Shown: positions 1 through 8,447 of the stretch, one piece after another
Position numbering within the stretch: the first letter of the stretch is position 1
Layout of the letters: the number at the start of each line of letters is the position of its first letter
Assembly: GCA_041674745.1 (NCBI GenBank)
Contig: JBAYVD010000001.1
Location: 575,761-639,760 of the forward strand
Direction of reading: 5' to 3'
Source: UBA2040 sp041674745
GTDB lineage: Bacteria > Bacteroidota > Bacteroidia > Flavobacteriales_D > Crocinitomicaceae
DNA: 64,000 bases
The notes under the pieces: generated by a model
The model's database searches: none
Seen by the model: only the letters and a program-made list of their open reading frames with translations
Told to the model about the DNA's origin: nothing
Position numbers and translations under genes: made by a program

Positions 1-2
1 AA

Positions 3-149
3 ATCGACATCAATGGAACCAAACAAGTAATCACGTCTCATTTCATTCTTTGGGTGGAAAGAAACGCTTGCAAAAATTTGCTTTTTTTAGGCAATGATCA
101 TTTGGTAGACAATCCAAATATCGAACCTCTTCTAGACAAAATGGCCTAA
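3..149 (+). CDS. C-terminal end of an unidentified protein, cut by window edge
   Basis: An open frame runs in from the left edge and stops at the TAA at 147-149, giving the last 48 residues of a protein. It has no start codon here. The tail ends NIEPLLDKMA and contains a hydrophobic stretch FILWV followed by a charged segment. No family motif is recognisable in this short piece. It lies 68 bases upstream of the CrtD-like gene on the same strand, so the two could be cotranscribed, but nothing in the sequence proves that. The frame is taken as coding because it stays open to the edge and no other gene explains this stretch. Confidence 0.5.
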   Translation: MDINGTKQVITSHFILWVERNACKNLLFLGNDHLVDNPNIEPLLDKMA

Positions 150-217
150 TTCGAGCTATTCTCATTCTTTTTTCTTTTTAATTGAACCAGTTCGTCTATT
201 TTTATGTTTCATAAGAA

Positions 218-1696
218 ATGGAAGAATTAAACGTGAAAAAAAAAGCCATTGTAGTTGGCAGTGGCATTGCTGGCATTGCTTCGGCAATTCGGCTATCAGT
301 GAAAGGTTATGCCGTTCAAGTACTGGAAAAAAACACCTATGTTGGAGGTAAATTGACATATTTACACTTGGGTGATTATCGCTTCGATGCAGGGCCTTCC
401 TTGTTTACCATGCCTCAGTTTGTGGAGGAATTGTTTGAATTGGCAGGAAAAAATACCACGGATTATTTTCAATATGTGCGATCAGATGCCGCTTGTGTGT
501 ATTTTTTTGAAGATGGCACCATTTTACCTTTTCGCGCCGACAAAGAAGCGCTTTTGGAAGAGGTGAAATTGAAATTGGGAGTAGATCCAGGTCCATTGGA
601 CAAACATCTTTCGCGCTCTGATTTTATTTATGAGAGAACGCACAAAACCTTTTTGGAACAATCGCTCCACATTCCGAAAAACTTCTTTTCAAAGGACGTC
701 TTAAAAACTATTTTGGCCATTCCCAAATTGGGTTTGTTTTCTACCATGCATCAAACGAATACAAAAAAATTGAACCATCCAAAATTGGTGCAAATTTATG
801 ATCGATTTGCTACCTACAACGGTTCGAACCCGTATCAAGCGCCCGCAATTTTAAATGTGATTCCGCATTTGGAGCATGGTATCGGTACTTTTTATCCGTT
901 GAAAGGTATGAATGGAATCACCGAAAGTTTGGTGGTTTTGGCCAAAGAATTGGGGGTGGAATTTTTGCTTTCTCGTCCAGTAGACGAAATCGTTGTAGCA
1001 GACAAAAAGGTGCAAGGTGTGCGCAGTGAAAATGACTTTTTTCCTGCGGAAGTGGTGTTTTGCAATGCTGATATTCGTCCGGCTTATCAGTATTTATTAC
1101 CCACTGAAAAGCTTTCTTCAAAAGTGAAAAACCAAGAATCTTCGAGTTCTGCGATGATTTTTTATTGGGGAATGAAAAAGAAATTTCCAGAAATGGATTT
1201 TCAAAATATCTTTTTTTCGGACCACTACGAAGAGGAATTTGAAGCGATGTTCGTCCAAAAAACGGTGCATGAAGATCCTACCATTTACGTTCACATTAGT
1301 TCTAAAATAAAAACGGATGATGCGCCCGAAAATGGAGAGAACTGGTTTGTCATGATCAATGTTCCCGCCAATTCAGGTCAAGATTGGATAAAATTACGTC
1401 AGGAAATCCGTGCGAATACCTTGAAGAAATTGTCTCGGATTTTAAAGACGGATGTCGAATCTTTCATTGAAGAAGAAGACTATTTAGATCCCATTCGAAT
1501 CGAAGAGAGAACGTCCAGTCATGGCGGAGCTTTGTATGGAGCCAGTTCGAATGACCGAATGGCCGCCTTTTTCCGTCACCCGAATTTTTCTTCCGTCCAC
1601 GGATTGCATTTCGTAGGTGGAAGTGTGCATCCAGGCGGAGGCATTCCACTTTGTTTGCTTTCGGCAAAAATCGCTGTGAGTACAATAAAAAACTAA
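218..1696 (+). CDS. crtD: CrtD-like carotenoid desaturase (CrtI family, FAD-dependent)
   Basis: FAD-dependent amine-oxidase-type carotenoid desaturase of 492 residues, normal for the CrtI/CrtD family. The N-terminal dinucleotide-binding motif GSGIAG is at residues 14-19, with the acidic ribose-binding residue E37 after it. The segment YRFDAGPSLFTMPQ follows, and a C-terminal GGSVHPGGGIP block closes the FAD site. GGKLT and DAGPSLFTMPQ are typical of flavobacterial CrtD enzymes, which insert the 3,4 double bond in 1-hydroxy-carotenoids on the way to saproxanthin or myxol. The substrate is inferred from family resemblance. The true phytoene desaturase is more likely the paralogue at 30608-32080. 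ATG 218 was chosen; a TATTTTTA box at 197-204 matches the -7 consensus at all but the last base. It converges on lysA with a 4-base overlap at the stops. Confidence 0.8.
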   Translation: MEELNVKKKAIVVGSGIAGIASAIRLSVKGYAVQVLEKNTYVGGKLTYLHLGDYRFDAGPSLFTMPQFVEELFELAGKNTTDYFQYVRSDAACVYFFEDGTILPFRADKEALLEEVKLKLGVDPGPLDKHLSRSDFIYERTHKTFLEQSLHIPKNFFSKDVLKTILAIPKLGLFSTMHQTNTKKLNHPKLVQIYDRFATYNGSNPYQAPAILNVIPHLEHGIGTFYPLKGMNGITESLVVLAKELGVEFLLSRPVDEIVVADKKVQGVRSENDFFPAEVVFCNADIRPAYQYLLPTEKLSSKVKNQESSSSAMIFYWGMKKKFPEMDFQNIFFSDHYEEEFEAMFVQKTVHEDPTIYVHISSKIKTDDAPENGENWFVMINVPANSGQDWIKLRQEIRANTLKKLSRILKTDVESFIEEEDYLDPIRIEERTSSHGGALYGASSNDRMAAFFRHPNFSSVHGLHFVGGSVHPGGGIPLCLLSAKIAVSTIKN

Positions 1697-2922
1697 GCTT
1701 CTACTTCGGCAGCTTTGTAGTTTTCCAATTCAATTTCATTGCGAATCAAATCTTCAAAAACTTCTCGCTTGCGAATCAATTGAATTTGGTCGCCATCAAT
1801 CAACACTTCTGCCGGTCGTAAACGTGAATTGTAATTGTTCGCCATGGAAAAACCGTAGGCCCCCGCATTTTTGATGGTCAATATATCTCCAACATTCACT
1901 TCCGGAATCAATCGATCGTAACCCAGCGTATCGCTTTCGCAAATGTATCCTACAACCGAATACAAACGAGGCGTACCTTCAGGATTGGAGAGGTTTTCGA
2001 TTTGGTGATAGGCATTGTAAAACATGGGGCGAATCAAATGGTTTTGACCACTGTTTACACCAATAAAAACAGTTGAGGTCGTTTGTTTGATGATATTTGT
2101 TTTCACCAAGAATTGTCCCGATTCGCTGACAATAAATTTGCCTGGTTCGAACCAAAGTTCGAGTTCACGGCCGTATTCTTGACAAAAACCACGGAAGGAT
2201 TGCGCTATTTCGAAGCCAATTTTTTCAATTTCAGCCACGTAATCCCCTTCTTTGTAAGCAACTTTGAAACCAGATCCAAAATCTAAAAACTCAAGGTCTG
2301 GAAATGAACTGGCGGCTTCGTACAACAAATCGGCACCCCGCAGAAAGACTTGTGCATCAACAATATCACTCCCCGTGTGCATGTGCAAACCATTCACGCG
2401 GATGCCGTAATTTTCTCGTATGCGTTTGATATGTCGAACTTGGTGTATGGAAATACCAAATTTAGAATCGATGTGACCCACCGAAATATTGCTATTTCCT
2501 CCGGCCATGATGTGCGGATTGATTCGAATGCAACATGGAACTGTTGAACCATACAAATGACCAAATTCTTCTAAAATGGCAAGGTTATCGATGTTGATGT
2601 GAACCCCAATTTCTACAGCTTCTTGAATTTCTTCAAAGTCAACGCAATTCGGTGTGTACATGATTGAAGCAGATGCAAAACCAGCACGTAAACCCAAACG
2701 AACTTCTTCAATGGAAACAGCATCCAATCCAGCGCCTTCATTTTTCAATAAACGGAGCACATTAATATTACTCAGTGCCTTCATCGCATAATGCAATTTT
2801 ACGGGCAATTTATCGAACGCATTTTCGAGTCGCTTGTATTGAGATCGTATTTTATTCGCATCGTAAATGTAGGTTGGCGTGCCAAATTCGTGAGCTGCAG
2901 AGAGCAATTGTTCGCGTGTCAT
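1693..2922 (-). CDS. lysA: Diaminopimelate decarboxylase
   Basis: Pyridoxal-phosphate enzyme converting meso-diaminopimelate to L-lysine, the last step of lysine synthesis. The 409-residue protein has the alanine-racemase-fold barrel with the PLP lysine in YAMKALSN (K48), the HMHTGSD segment, the glycine-rich DFGSGF loop and FEPGKF. The C-terminal beta domain carries CESDTLG, which supplies the active-site cysteine from the partner subunit in this family. Length and motifs are complete. A perfect TACCTTTG box lies 13 nt before the ATG. The 3' end overlaps the stop of the convergent CrtD-like gene by 4 bases. Ornithine or arginine decarboxylases of the same fold are possible, but CESDTLG favours LysA. 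Confidence 0.93.
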   Translation of the reverse strand: MTREQLLSAAHEFGTPTYIYDANKIRSQYKRLENAFDKLPVKLHYAMKALSNINVLRLLKNEGAGLDAVSIEEVRLGLRAGFASASIMYTPNCVDFEEIQEAVEIGVHINIDNLAILEEFGHLYGSTVPCCIRINPHIMAGGNSNISVGHIDSKFGISIHQVRHIKRIRENYGIRVNGLHMHTGSDIVDAQVFLRGADLLYEAASSFPDLEFLDFGSGFKVAYKEGDYVAEIEKIGFEIAQSFRGFCQEYGRELELWFEPGKFIVSESGQFLVKTNIIKQTTSTVFIGVNSGQNHLIRPMFYNAYHQIENLSNPEGTPRLYSVVGYICESDTLGYDRLIPEVNVGDILTIKNAGAYGFSMANNYNSRLRPAEVLIDGDQIQLIRKREVFEDLIRNEIELENYKAAEVEA

Positions 2923-2935
2923 TCTTTTTTTTCTG

Positions 2936-2943
2936 CAAAGGTA
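2936..2943 (-). promoter_or_regulatory. -7 promoter box of lysA (TACCTTTG)
   Basis: Exact match to the Bacteroidota -7 element TAnnTTTG, read on the minus strand. It ends 13 nt before the lysA ATG. No clear TTG/TTTG -33 element stands at the usual spacing. Confidence 0.6.
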
Positions 2944-2964
2944 CAGTCTTACAACAAAGTAGCC

Positions 2965-2994
2965 ATGTTAAATTTATAATAATATGTTAAATTT
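2965..2994. repeat. Pair of 11-bp direct repeats in the lysA/porG intergenic region
   Basis: ATGTTAAATTT occurs at 2965-2975 and again at 2984-2994, a 19-base period, in a very AT-rich divergent intergenic region. This could be a regulator site on one face of the helix, or simply low-complexity sequence. Confidence 0.4.
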
Positions 2995-3071
2995 TAAACA
3001 ATCAATATTTTGGATTTGCTGCAACAAAATTGGTAATTTAGCGTTCTTCAAGTCGAAAAGCAGAAAGCAAA

Positions 3072-3899
3072 GTGCGGTATTTTTTTCTTTTATTTCTTTT
3101 ACTCCCTGAAATTTTAATTGCTCAACGTGCGAACAATCGGTCTCGTTCAGAATTAGGGTTTATGGTAGGTGGAACCTATTACATTGGTGACTTGAACCAG
3201 TTTGGGCATTTTAAGAATATGGATCCTGCTGGAGCTTTGCTTTATCGGTTTAATATTCATTCTCGTTTGGCTTTGCGATTTAACGCCATGTATGGATCAG
3301 TTCAGGCAGATGATAAGGATTCCAGGTATTCACAACTCCGAAATCGCAATTTAAATTTTAAAAGTGATATTTGGGAGGTTGCCGGAGGATTGGAATTCAA
3401 TTATTGGCCATTTCAAATTGGGCATCCGCGCTACAAAGGCACGGCTTATTTCTTGATTCAAATCGCTGCTTTTCATTTTAACCCCAAGACGATCTACAAT
3501 GGACAAGAAGTGGTATTGCAAAAAGTTGGGACAGAAGGTCAAGGAACGGCGCTAGGATCTAAAAACAAGTACATTCGCACACAGGTTTCCTTGCCAATTG
3601 GTTTGGGCTGTCGTTTTTCTTTGGGGAAAAAAATGTCGTTTGGTATTGAATACGGCATCCGGAAAACGTTCACGGATTATATAGATGACGTAGGGAGTAA
3701 TAGTTATTTGGCTTCCGCTGATTTGGCAGCTGCTAGTGGTCAAATTGCGGCTAACTTGGGGAATAAAAGCTTAAACCAGTCTCGGTATGGCGCTCGTGGA
3801 GACGCTTCCACCAAAGACTGGTATGCTTTTGTAGGTATGTCCTTAACGATTCGTTTGGGCAAACCGAGTAAGTGTTTCTTTAATTCGGCCTATTATTAA
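3072..3899 (+). CDS. PorG-like outer-membrane protein (DUF6089 family)
   Basis: Outer-membrane beta-barrel-type protein of 275 residues with a signal peptide ending near residue 17 (ILIAQ). The mature part begins with a typical segment around GFMVGGTYYIGDLNQ, has alternating aromatic and glycine strands, and ends in an aromatic residue. This pattern matches the DUF6089 family, which includes PorG of the type IX secretion system. The window independently shows a T9SS cargo at 25442-27487. The start is GTG at 3072, which gives the full signal peptide. A TAATTTAG sequence upstream is one base off the -7 consensus. A T9SS role is inferred from family only. Confidence 0.65.
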   Translation: MRYFFLLFLLLPEILIAQRANNRSRSELGFMVGGTYYIGDLNQFGHFKNMDPAGALLYRFNIHSRLALRFNAMYGSVQADDKDSRYSQLRNRNLNFKSDIWEVAGGLEFNYWPFQIGHPRYKGTAYFLIQIAAFHFNPKTIYNGQEVVLQKVGTEGQGTALGSKNKYIRTQVSLPIGLGCRFSLGKKMSFGIEYGIRKTFTDYIDDVGSNSYLASADLAAASGQIAANLGNKSLNQSRYGARGDASTKDWYAFVGMSLTIRLGKPSKCFFNSAYY

Positions 3900-3909
3900 A
3901 GGCGAAATT

Positions 3910-5061
3910 CTATTCTTGTGTCGAAGCTGGATGGCAATCGACCATTTCTAAATCAAATACCAAGTCACTATAAGGAGGAATGGCTCCCGTACGTCCATTG
4001 GCTCCATACGCCTGGAAATAGGGAATAATAAATTTTCCTTTACCACCTTTAGCGATCATACCAGCGCCTTCTTCAAAACCCGGAATCATTCTATTTACTT
4101 TGTAAACAAAATCCATGGGTTGATTTCGATCATATGAACTATCGAATTGTTTTCCACTGGTTCTAAACGTACCTCTGTAATGAACAGAAAGTTGATCACT
4201 TGTTTGTGGTTTTTCGCCTTTACCTTCTTGTTCAATAATGTAAACCAATCCGGATGGTGACAACTGAGCTGTTGGGTATTTAGCTTTCACTTCTTCAAAC
4301 ATCATTTTGGTATATTCCGCTTCGCTTAAGTCTTTGATTTTATCAATGTAAACTTGCTGTTCTGCTAGTTCAGCTTGGTATCGTGCTTCTTGTGCTTCAC
4401 GCTCTTTTCTTTGAACTTCCGCTCTGTCTTTTTCTACGACTTCCATTTTCTTGTAGGTTTCCATAAAGGCTTTACTAGCGTTCCATTTTTTAGCCGCCTT
4501 GCCGACGCGAATAATTTTAACCGTGGTCATTTCATCGCCTTGTGCAACAGCATCCACCACTTCTTGTCCGGAAATGACATGACCGAAAACGGTATGGCGT
4601 CCATCCAAATGTGGAGTTGCTTTGTGCGTAATGAAAAATTGGCTTCCATTGGTTCCTGGACCCGCATTGGCCATGGACAAAATACCTGGACCAGTGTGTT
4701 TTAAACTTGGATCAATTTCGTCGAAGAAACGGTATTTTGGTCCCCCCGAACCATTTCCATCTGGATCACCACCTTGAATCATGAAATCCTTGATCACGCG
4801 GTGGAATTTCAATCCATTGTAAAAGGGCTTGTCGTACGTGATGCTATCAAAAACCGTTAATTTCCCTTCGGCAAGTCCAACGAAATTTGCAACGGTCATC
4901 GGTGTTTTCTCGTATTCCAATTGCAAAAGAATCACTCCTTTTGGGGTTGTGATTTCAGCATAAATACCGGGTTCTAATTTTGGTTTTTTTGGTTTTGCTT
5001 GTAAGCTGAAGCTCATTCCAACTGCCAGAAACAAGCTGGCGATTAATTTTAAACGATTCAT
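3910..5061 (-). CDS. Peptidyl-prolyl isomerase, cyclophilin-FKBP fusion
   Basis: Exported folding catalyst of 383 residues joining two unrelated prolyl isomerase folds. A signal peptide ends near residue 22 (SLQAK). Residues about 30-195 are a cyclophilin with FHRVIKDFMIQGGDP, GSQFFIT and HLDGRHTVFG. A charged, probably helical linker follows at about 200-250. Residues about 285-380 are an FKBP domain with VHYRGTF, FDSSYDR, PGFEEG and the AYGANGRTGAIPP loop. Both domains keep their core motifs, so both may be active. It probably acts in the periplasm. The gene stands alone, convergent with porG, with no clear -7 box before the ATG. Confidence 0.88.
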   Translation of the reverse strand: MNRLKLIASLFLAVGMSFSLQAKPKKPKLEPGIYAEITTPKGVILLQLEYEKTPMTVANFVGLAEGKLTVFDSITYDKPFYNGLKFHRVIKDFMIQGGDPDGNGSGGPKYRFFDEIDPSLKHTGPGILSMANAGPGTNGSQFFITHKATPHLDGRHTVFGHVISGQEVVDAVAQGDEMTTVKIIRVGKAAKKWNASKAFMETYKKMEVVEKDRAEVQRKEREAQEARYQAELAEQQVYIDKIKDLSEAEYTKMMFEEVKAKYPTAQLSPSGLVYIIEQEGKGEKPQTSDQLSVHYRGTFRTSGKQFDSSYDRNQPMDFVYKVNRMIPGFEEGAGMIAKGGKGKFIIPYFQAYGANGRTGAIPPYSDLVFDLEMVDCHPASTQE

Positions 5062-5126
5062 TTTTATTTTGTTTGAGTTTAAATTATTTTCTATTAACGA
5101 ACGAAAAACCGTGCCGAAGCTTCGAA

Positions 5127-6008
5127 TTAATTTCTTTTATCGATGCCCCACATCATTTTGTTTCGAATGGTATCCAAGAAATTATTGTCTTCAAATTTAA
5201 TTACATTGACTAAAAATTCAGCTTTTTTCACTTTTATGATTTCACCTTGGCGAATGCTGTGAGGAATTCCATCCAGCGACATCAAAAATCGACGCTCTCT
5301 TCCTTCAACCGAAAGTGAAATATCAAAATGATCTGGAACGACCATAGGGCGAACATTCAGATTGTGCGGCGCAATGGGCGTGAGAATATGAACTTGACAT
5401 CCAGGTGTTACGATCGGACCACCGCAACTTAAATTGTAGGCAGTTGATCCCGTTGGGGTTGAAACAATCAAGCCATCTGCCCAATAGGAATTCAAGTAAC
5501 GATTGTCCAAACTGGCGTGAACCGTAATCATAGAAGCTGTATCTTTTTTATGGATGGTAATTTCATTCAAGGCAATGTTGTCTTCCCCATACGGATTGTT
5601 TTCCATTTCCACCCGAATCAAGGACCTCTCTTGGTAGACAAATTCCTTTTTCTTCACCGATTCCAACGCTTGCAATAAATTCTCTGTTGAAATATTTGCC
5701 AAGAAACCCAATCTTCCTGTATTGACACCTAAAATCGGTACATTGGAATCACGGATAAATTTAACCGTTTGAATAAAAGTTCCATCTCCACCCACACTTA
5801 CGGCTAAATCAATGCCATTTTTGAAATCATGGTGCGTTTTGAATTCTTCTGTATTTTCAGCGATACCTACTTTACGAATCAATTGTTCCTTTAAATCTGA
5901 GCATAGAATAGGGGTCCAGCCCAAGTCACGTATAATGGCGAGTAACTCAACAAACATAGCTGAGTTTTGCTTGGTTACCTTCCTTGCGTATATGGCAATA
6001 TTTTTCAT
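5127..6008 (-). CDS. nadK: NAD kinase
   Basis: ATP-dependent phosphorylation of NAD to NADP in the cytosol. The 293-residue protein has the diagnostic GGDGT motif at residues 73-77, NTGRLGFLA after it, the NE/D motif region ALNEITIHK and the glycine-rich GSTAYNLSCGGPIV. Length is normal. Its ATG overlaps the stop of the upstream CBS-domain gene by one base (TAATG), so the two are translationally coupled. Upstream of that gene lies pdxJ in the opposite direction; this CBS-nadK/pdxJ arrangement is common in Flavobacteriales. Confidence 0.95.
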   Translation of the reverse strand: MKNIAIYARKVTKQNSAMFVELLAIIRDLGWTPILCSDLKEQLIRKVGIAENTEEFKTHHDFKNGIDLAVSVGGDGTFIQTVKFIRDSNVPILGVNTGRLGFLANISTENLLQALESVKKKEFVYQERSLIRVEMENNPYGEDNIALNEITIHKKDTASMITVHASLDNRYLNSYWADGLIVSTPTGSTAYNLSCGGPIVTPGCQVHILTPIAPHNLNVRPMVVPDHFDISLSVEGRERRFLMSLDGIPHSIRQGEIIKVKKAEFLVNVIKFEDNNFLDTIRNKMMWGIDKRN

Positions 6009-6670
6009 TACATTTTCAAGTAATTCATCAAGGCATCGTACCGAAATTGAACATCGTCATCGAATCGTCCTTTTTGATAAGAAGCTTTGATAACATAATC
6101 ATATCGTTCGAATGTTCGGATAATGCGATCCAATTCAATTTCATTGATTTTCAAAGTTACCTCAATTTTTGTTGTGTCAGAAGAGGACATAATGAAGGAA
6201 CTCAAAATTTTCGCATTGTTGCTCTCTACGATTTGTCCTATTTGCGCCATGGAATAATCCGATGCGTTCATTTCCAGCACTAAAATTCCACCAATGTCTT
6301 TGATGCTACCTGTATTGGCAATCAACTGAAGCAAGTGGTGAACATCTGTGCAACCTAGATAATTTTCTTGATCGTCCAAAACAGGAAGCACGGTGATTTT
6401 ATTTTCCGAAATCCGCGCTAAAACTTCATAAATGTGAGCACCGGAATACACGTAAGGTCGCGGCAAATGTTGAAACAATTTGTCCAAACTCATGTCCAAA
6501 TCTTCCATGTCCATCAAAGCGGACTCGGAAAGGATGCCAACATAATTTCCGTTTTTTAAAACGGGAAGATGAGAAACCTTGAACTCGTCCATCCAAACCA
6601 AGGCTTTGTCGCCTTTGTCGGTGTGCAATAAAGGAGGTATTTCTTCTGTGATTAATTCTACAGCTGTCAT
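6008..6670 (-). CDS. CBS-domain pair protein
   Basis: Protein of 220 residues. Two CBS domains fill residues about 1-125 (SHLPVLKNGNYVGILSES and ITVLPVLDDQENYLG are the two core strands). The rest looks like an ACT-type regulatory fold (LVLEMNASDYSMAQIGQIVE, then alternating strands and helices), as in AcuB-like proteins. CBS pairs usually bind adenine nucleotides or NAD-related ligands. Direct coupling to nadK by a TAATG junction suggests, without proving it, a role in sensing nucleotide or NAD(P) status. No catalytic residues are seen. Confidence 0.82.
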   Translation of the reverse strand: MTAVELITEEIPPLLHTDKGDKALVWMDEFKVSHLPVLKNGNYVGILSESALMDMEDLDMSLDKLFQHLPRPYVYSGAHIYEVLARISENKITVLPVLDDQENYLGCTDVHHLLQLIANTGSIKDIGGILVLEMNASDYSMAQIGQIVESNNAKILSSFIMSSSDTTKIEVTLKINEIELDRIIRTFERYDYVIKASYQKGRFDDDVQFRYDALMNYLKM

Positions 6671-6706
6671 TGGAAAGCCAAAGTAGTAAATTCCTTACGA
6701 AGTTTA

Positions 6707-6714
6707 TACCTTTG
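6707..6714 (+). promoter_or_regulatory. -7 promoter box of pdxJ (TACCTTTG)
   Basis: Exact TAnnTTTG match ending 19 nt before the pdxJ ATG, within the 63-base divergent region shared with the CBS-nadK pair. No convincing -33 element is visible. Confidence 0.6.
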
Positions 6715-6733
6715 AACTGCAAAAATAAGTGAA

Positions 6734-7447
6734 ATGACAAAATTGAGTGTAAACATCAACAAAGTTGCCACCTTGCGAAATGCGCGTGGAGGAAAAAGTC
6801 CGAATGTATTGCAATTTGCGCAAGATTGTGAGCGATTTGGTGCTCAGGGAATTACGGTTCATCCACGACCAGATGAACGCCATATTACCTTGGAGGATGT
6901 TTATGGTTTGAAGTCGTTGGTCAAAACGGAATTCAATATAGAGGGGTATCCAGATGACCGTTTTCAAAAAATCATTTCCGATTTGAAACCCACGCAAGCC
7001 ACCTTGGTACCTGATCCACCCAATGTTTTGACGTCCAACGCGGGTTGGGATACGATTGTGCACCAAGATTTGCTAAGAGAATTGGTAGCTGGATACCGAG
7101 CCATCGGGGTTCGTAGCGCTATTTTTATAGAAACGGATTTGAAAATGATTGAAGCGGCTGCAAAAACGGGAGTGGATCGGATTGAATTGTACACAGGTCC
7201 TTTTGCTGAACACTACAGCCAAAATCCAAAAACTGCGATTGAAAAGTATGTGGCAGCGGCAAAATTGGCCAATGAATTGGGGCTAGGAATCAATGCTGGA
7301 CATGATTTGAGTTTGGAGAATCTTGCTTATTTCAAAGAAAATATCGATGGTTTATTGGAGGTATCTATTGGTCATGCGTTGATAGGCGATGCCCTTTATT
7401 TCGGAATTGAAAATACCGTACAGCTGTATTTACGTGAATTGCAATAA
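6734..7447 (+). CDS. pdxJ: Pyridoxine 5'-phosphate synthase
   Basis: Condenses 1-deoxyxylulose 5-phosphate with 3-amino-2-oxopropyl phosphate to make pyridoxine 5'-phosphate, the last assembly step of the DXP-dependent vitamin B6 pathway. The 237-residue protein starts with LSVNINKVATLRNARG, then has ITVHPRPDERHI, VTLVPDPP-like TLVPDPPN, ELYTGPFA and GHDLSLENL, all family motifs. The length is normal. It is divergent from the CBS-nadK operon and followed by an unrelated ABC exporter. Confidence 0.95.
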   Translation: MTKLSVNINKVATLRNARGGKSPNVLQFAQDCERFGAQGITVHPRPDERHITLEDVYGLKSLVKTEFNIEGYPDDRFQKIISDLKPTQATLVPDPPNVLTSNAGWDTIVHQDLLRELVAGYRAIGVRSAIFIETDLKMIEAAAKTGVDRIELYTGPFAEHYSQNPKTAIEKYVAAAKLANELGLGINAGHDLSLENLAYFKENIDGLLEVSIGHALIGDALYFGIENTVQLYLRELQ

Positions 7448-7465
7448 TTTATTCAAAACAAATTT

Positions 7466-7497
7466 TATTTAACTTAAAACGTTATATTCGTTAAATA
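7466..7497. promoter_or_regulatory. Inverted repeat upstream of ABC exporter (possible operator)
   Basis: TATTTAAC at 7466-7473 is repeated as its exact complement GTTAAATA at 7490-7497, with a 16-base spacer. It lies between pdxJ and the ABC ATPase gene, 39 bases before the ATPase ATG. Size and spacing suit a dimeric regulator. No regulator gene is adjacent. Confidence 0.4.
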
Positions 7498-7536
7498 GCC
7501 AGTGACTTTTTACTGACTTATTTATGAATCTGACGA

Positions 7537-8442
7537 ATGTATACTATTGAAACCAAAAATTTGAGTTACCATTTCACGGAAAAAGAACAGGTACTCAAAA
7601 ACATCAACCTACAAGTTCCGGAAGGCTCTATATATGGATTTCTAGGACCAAATGGGGCGGGAAAAACGACGACTTTAAAATTGATACTCGGTTTACTAAA
7701 GAACCAAAAAGGAGAAATTGAATTTTTTGGCAAATCCTTTGCGTCCAATCGTATTCAGATATTGGGTAAAATCGGTTCATTAATAGAATCTCCCTCTATA
7801 TATGCTCAATTAACAGCCAAAGAAAATCTGCAAGTATGGCAACGGATTTACAAATGCCCCAAACAGCGCATTGATGAGGTGCTTGAAGTGGTGGATTTGG
7901 CCAAGACCGGCAAGAAAAAAGCGGGTAAGTTTTCGTTGGGAATGAAACAACGATTGGCCATTGCATTTGCCCTGCTTCAAGAACCTGATTTGTTGATTTT
8001 GGATGAGCCAACGAATGGTTTGGATCCCAATGGAATTCTCGAAATTCGCGAATTGTTGCAACGAATCAACAAAGAAAATGCGACGACGATTATTATTTCA
8101 AGCCACTTGCTAGCCGAAATCGAAAAATTGGTTTCTCATATTGGTATTATCAACAAAGGCGAATTGCTTTTTCAAGGAACCTTGGAGGAGTTGCACATCA
8201 TGCAAACGCAAAATGCAACCGTACAGTTTGAAACCAGCGATTTGAAACAAACACAGTCTATTTTTCAGGAGAAAGGCTTTGAAGGAATTGTAAAAGGGGA
8301 GAAAGTGATTTTACCAAAACTGGAAAAAAGCGAGGTAGCCGCCATGATTAAATTATTGGTTGAGAATGGAATCTCGGTTTACCAGGTTGCCCAAGTCAAA
8401 AATGATTTGGAATCTATTTTTATTGATTTAACAAAAGTGTAA
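7537..8442 (+). CDS. ABC transporter ATP-binding protein
   Basis: ATPase of an ABC-2-type exporter, 301 residues. Walker A is GPNGAGKTT at residues 37-45, the signature is FSLGMKQRLA, Walker B is LLILDEPTNGLD and the switch histidine is in SSHLLAE. The C-terminal extension of about 80 residues after the nucleotide-binding domain is usual in this subfamily (bacitracin/lantibiotic-immunity-like exporters). The gene is followed after 5 bases by its permease. The substrate cannot be read from the sequence. An inverted repeat upstream may be its operator. Confidence 0.9.
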   Translation: MYTIETKNLSYHFTEKEQVLKNINLQVPEGSIYGFLGPNGAGKTTTLKLILGLLKNQKGEIEFFGKSFASNRIQILGKIGSLIESPSIYAQLTAKENLQVWQRIYKCPKQRIDEVLEVVDLAKTGKKKAGKFSLGMKQRLAIAFALLQEPDLLILDEPTNGLDPNGILEIRELLQRINKENATTIIISSHLLAEIEKLVSHIGIINKGELLFQGTLEELHIMQTQNATVQFETSDLKQTQSIFQEKGFEGIVKGEKVILPKLEKSEVAAMIKLLVENGISVYQVAQVKNDLESIFIDLTKV

Positions 8443-8447
8443 CAAAA

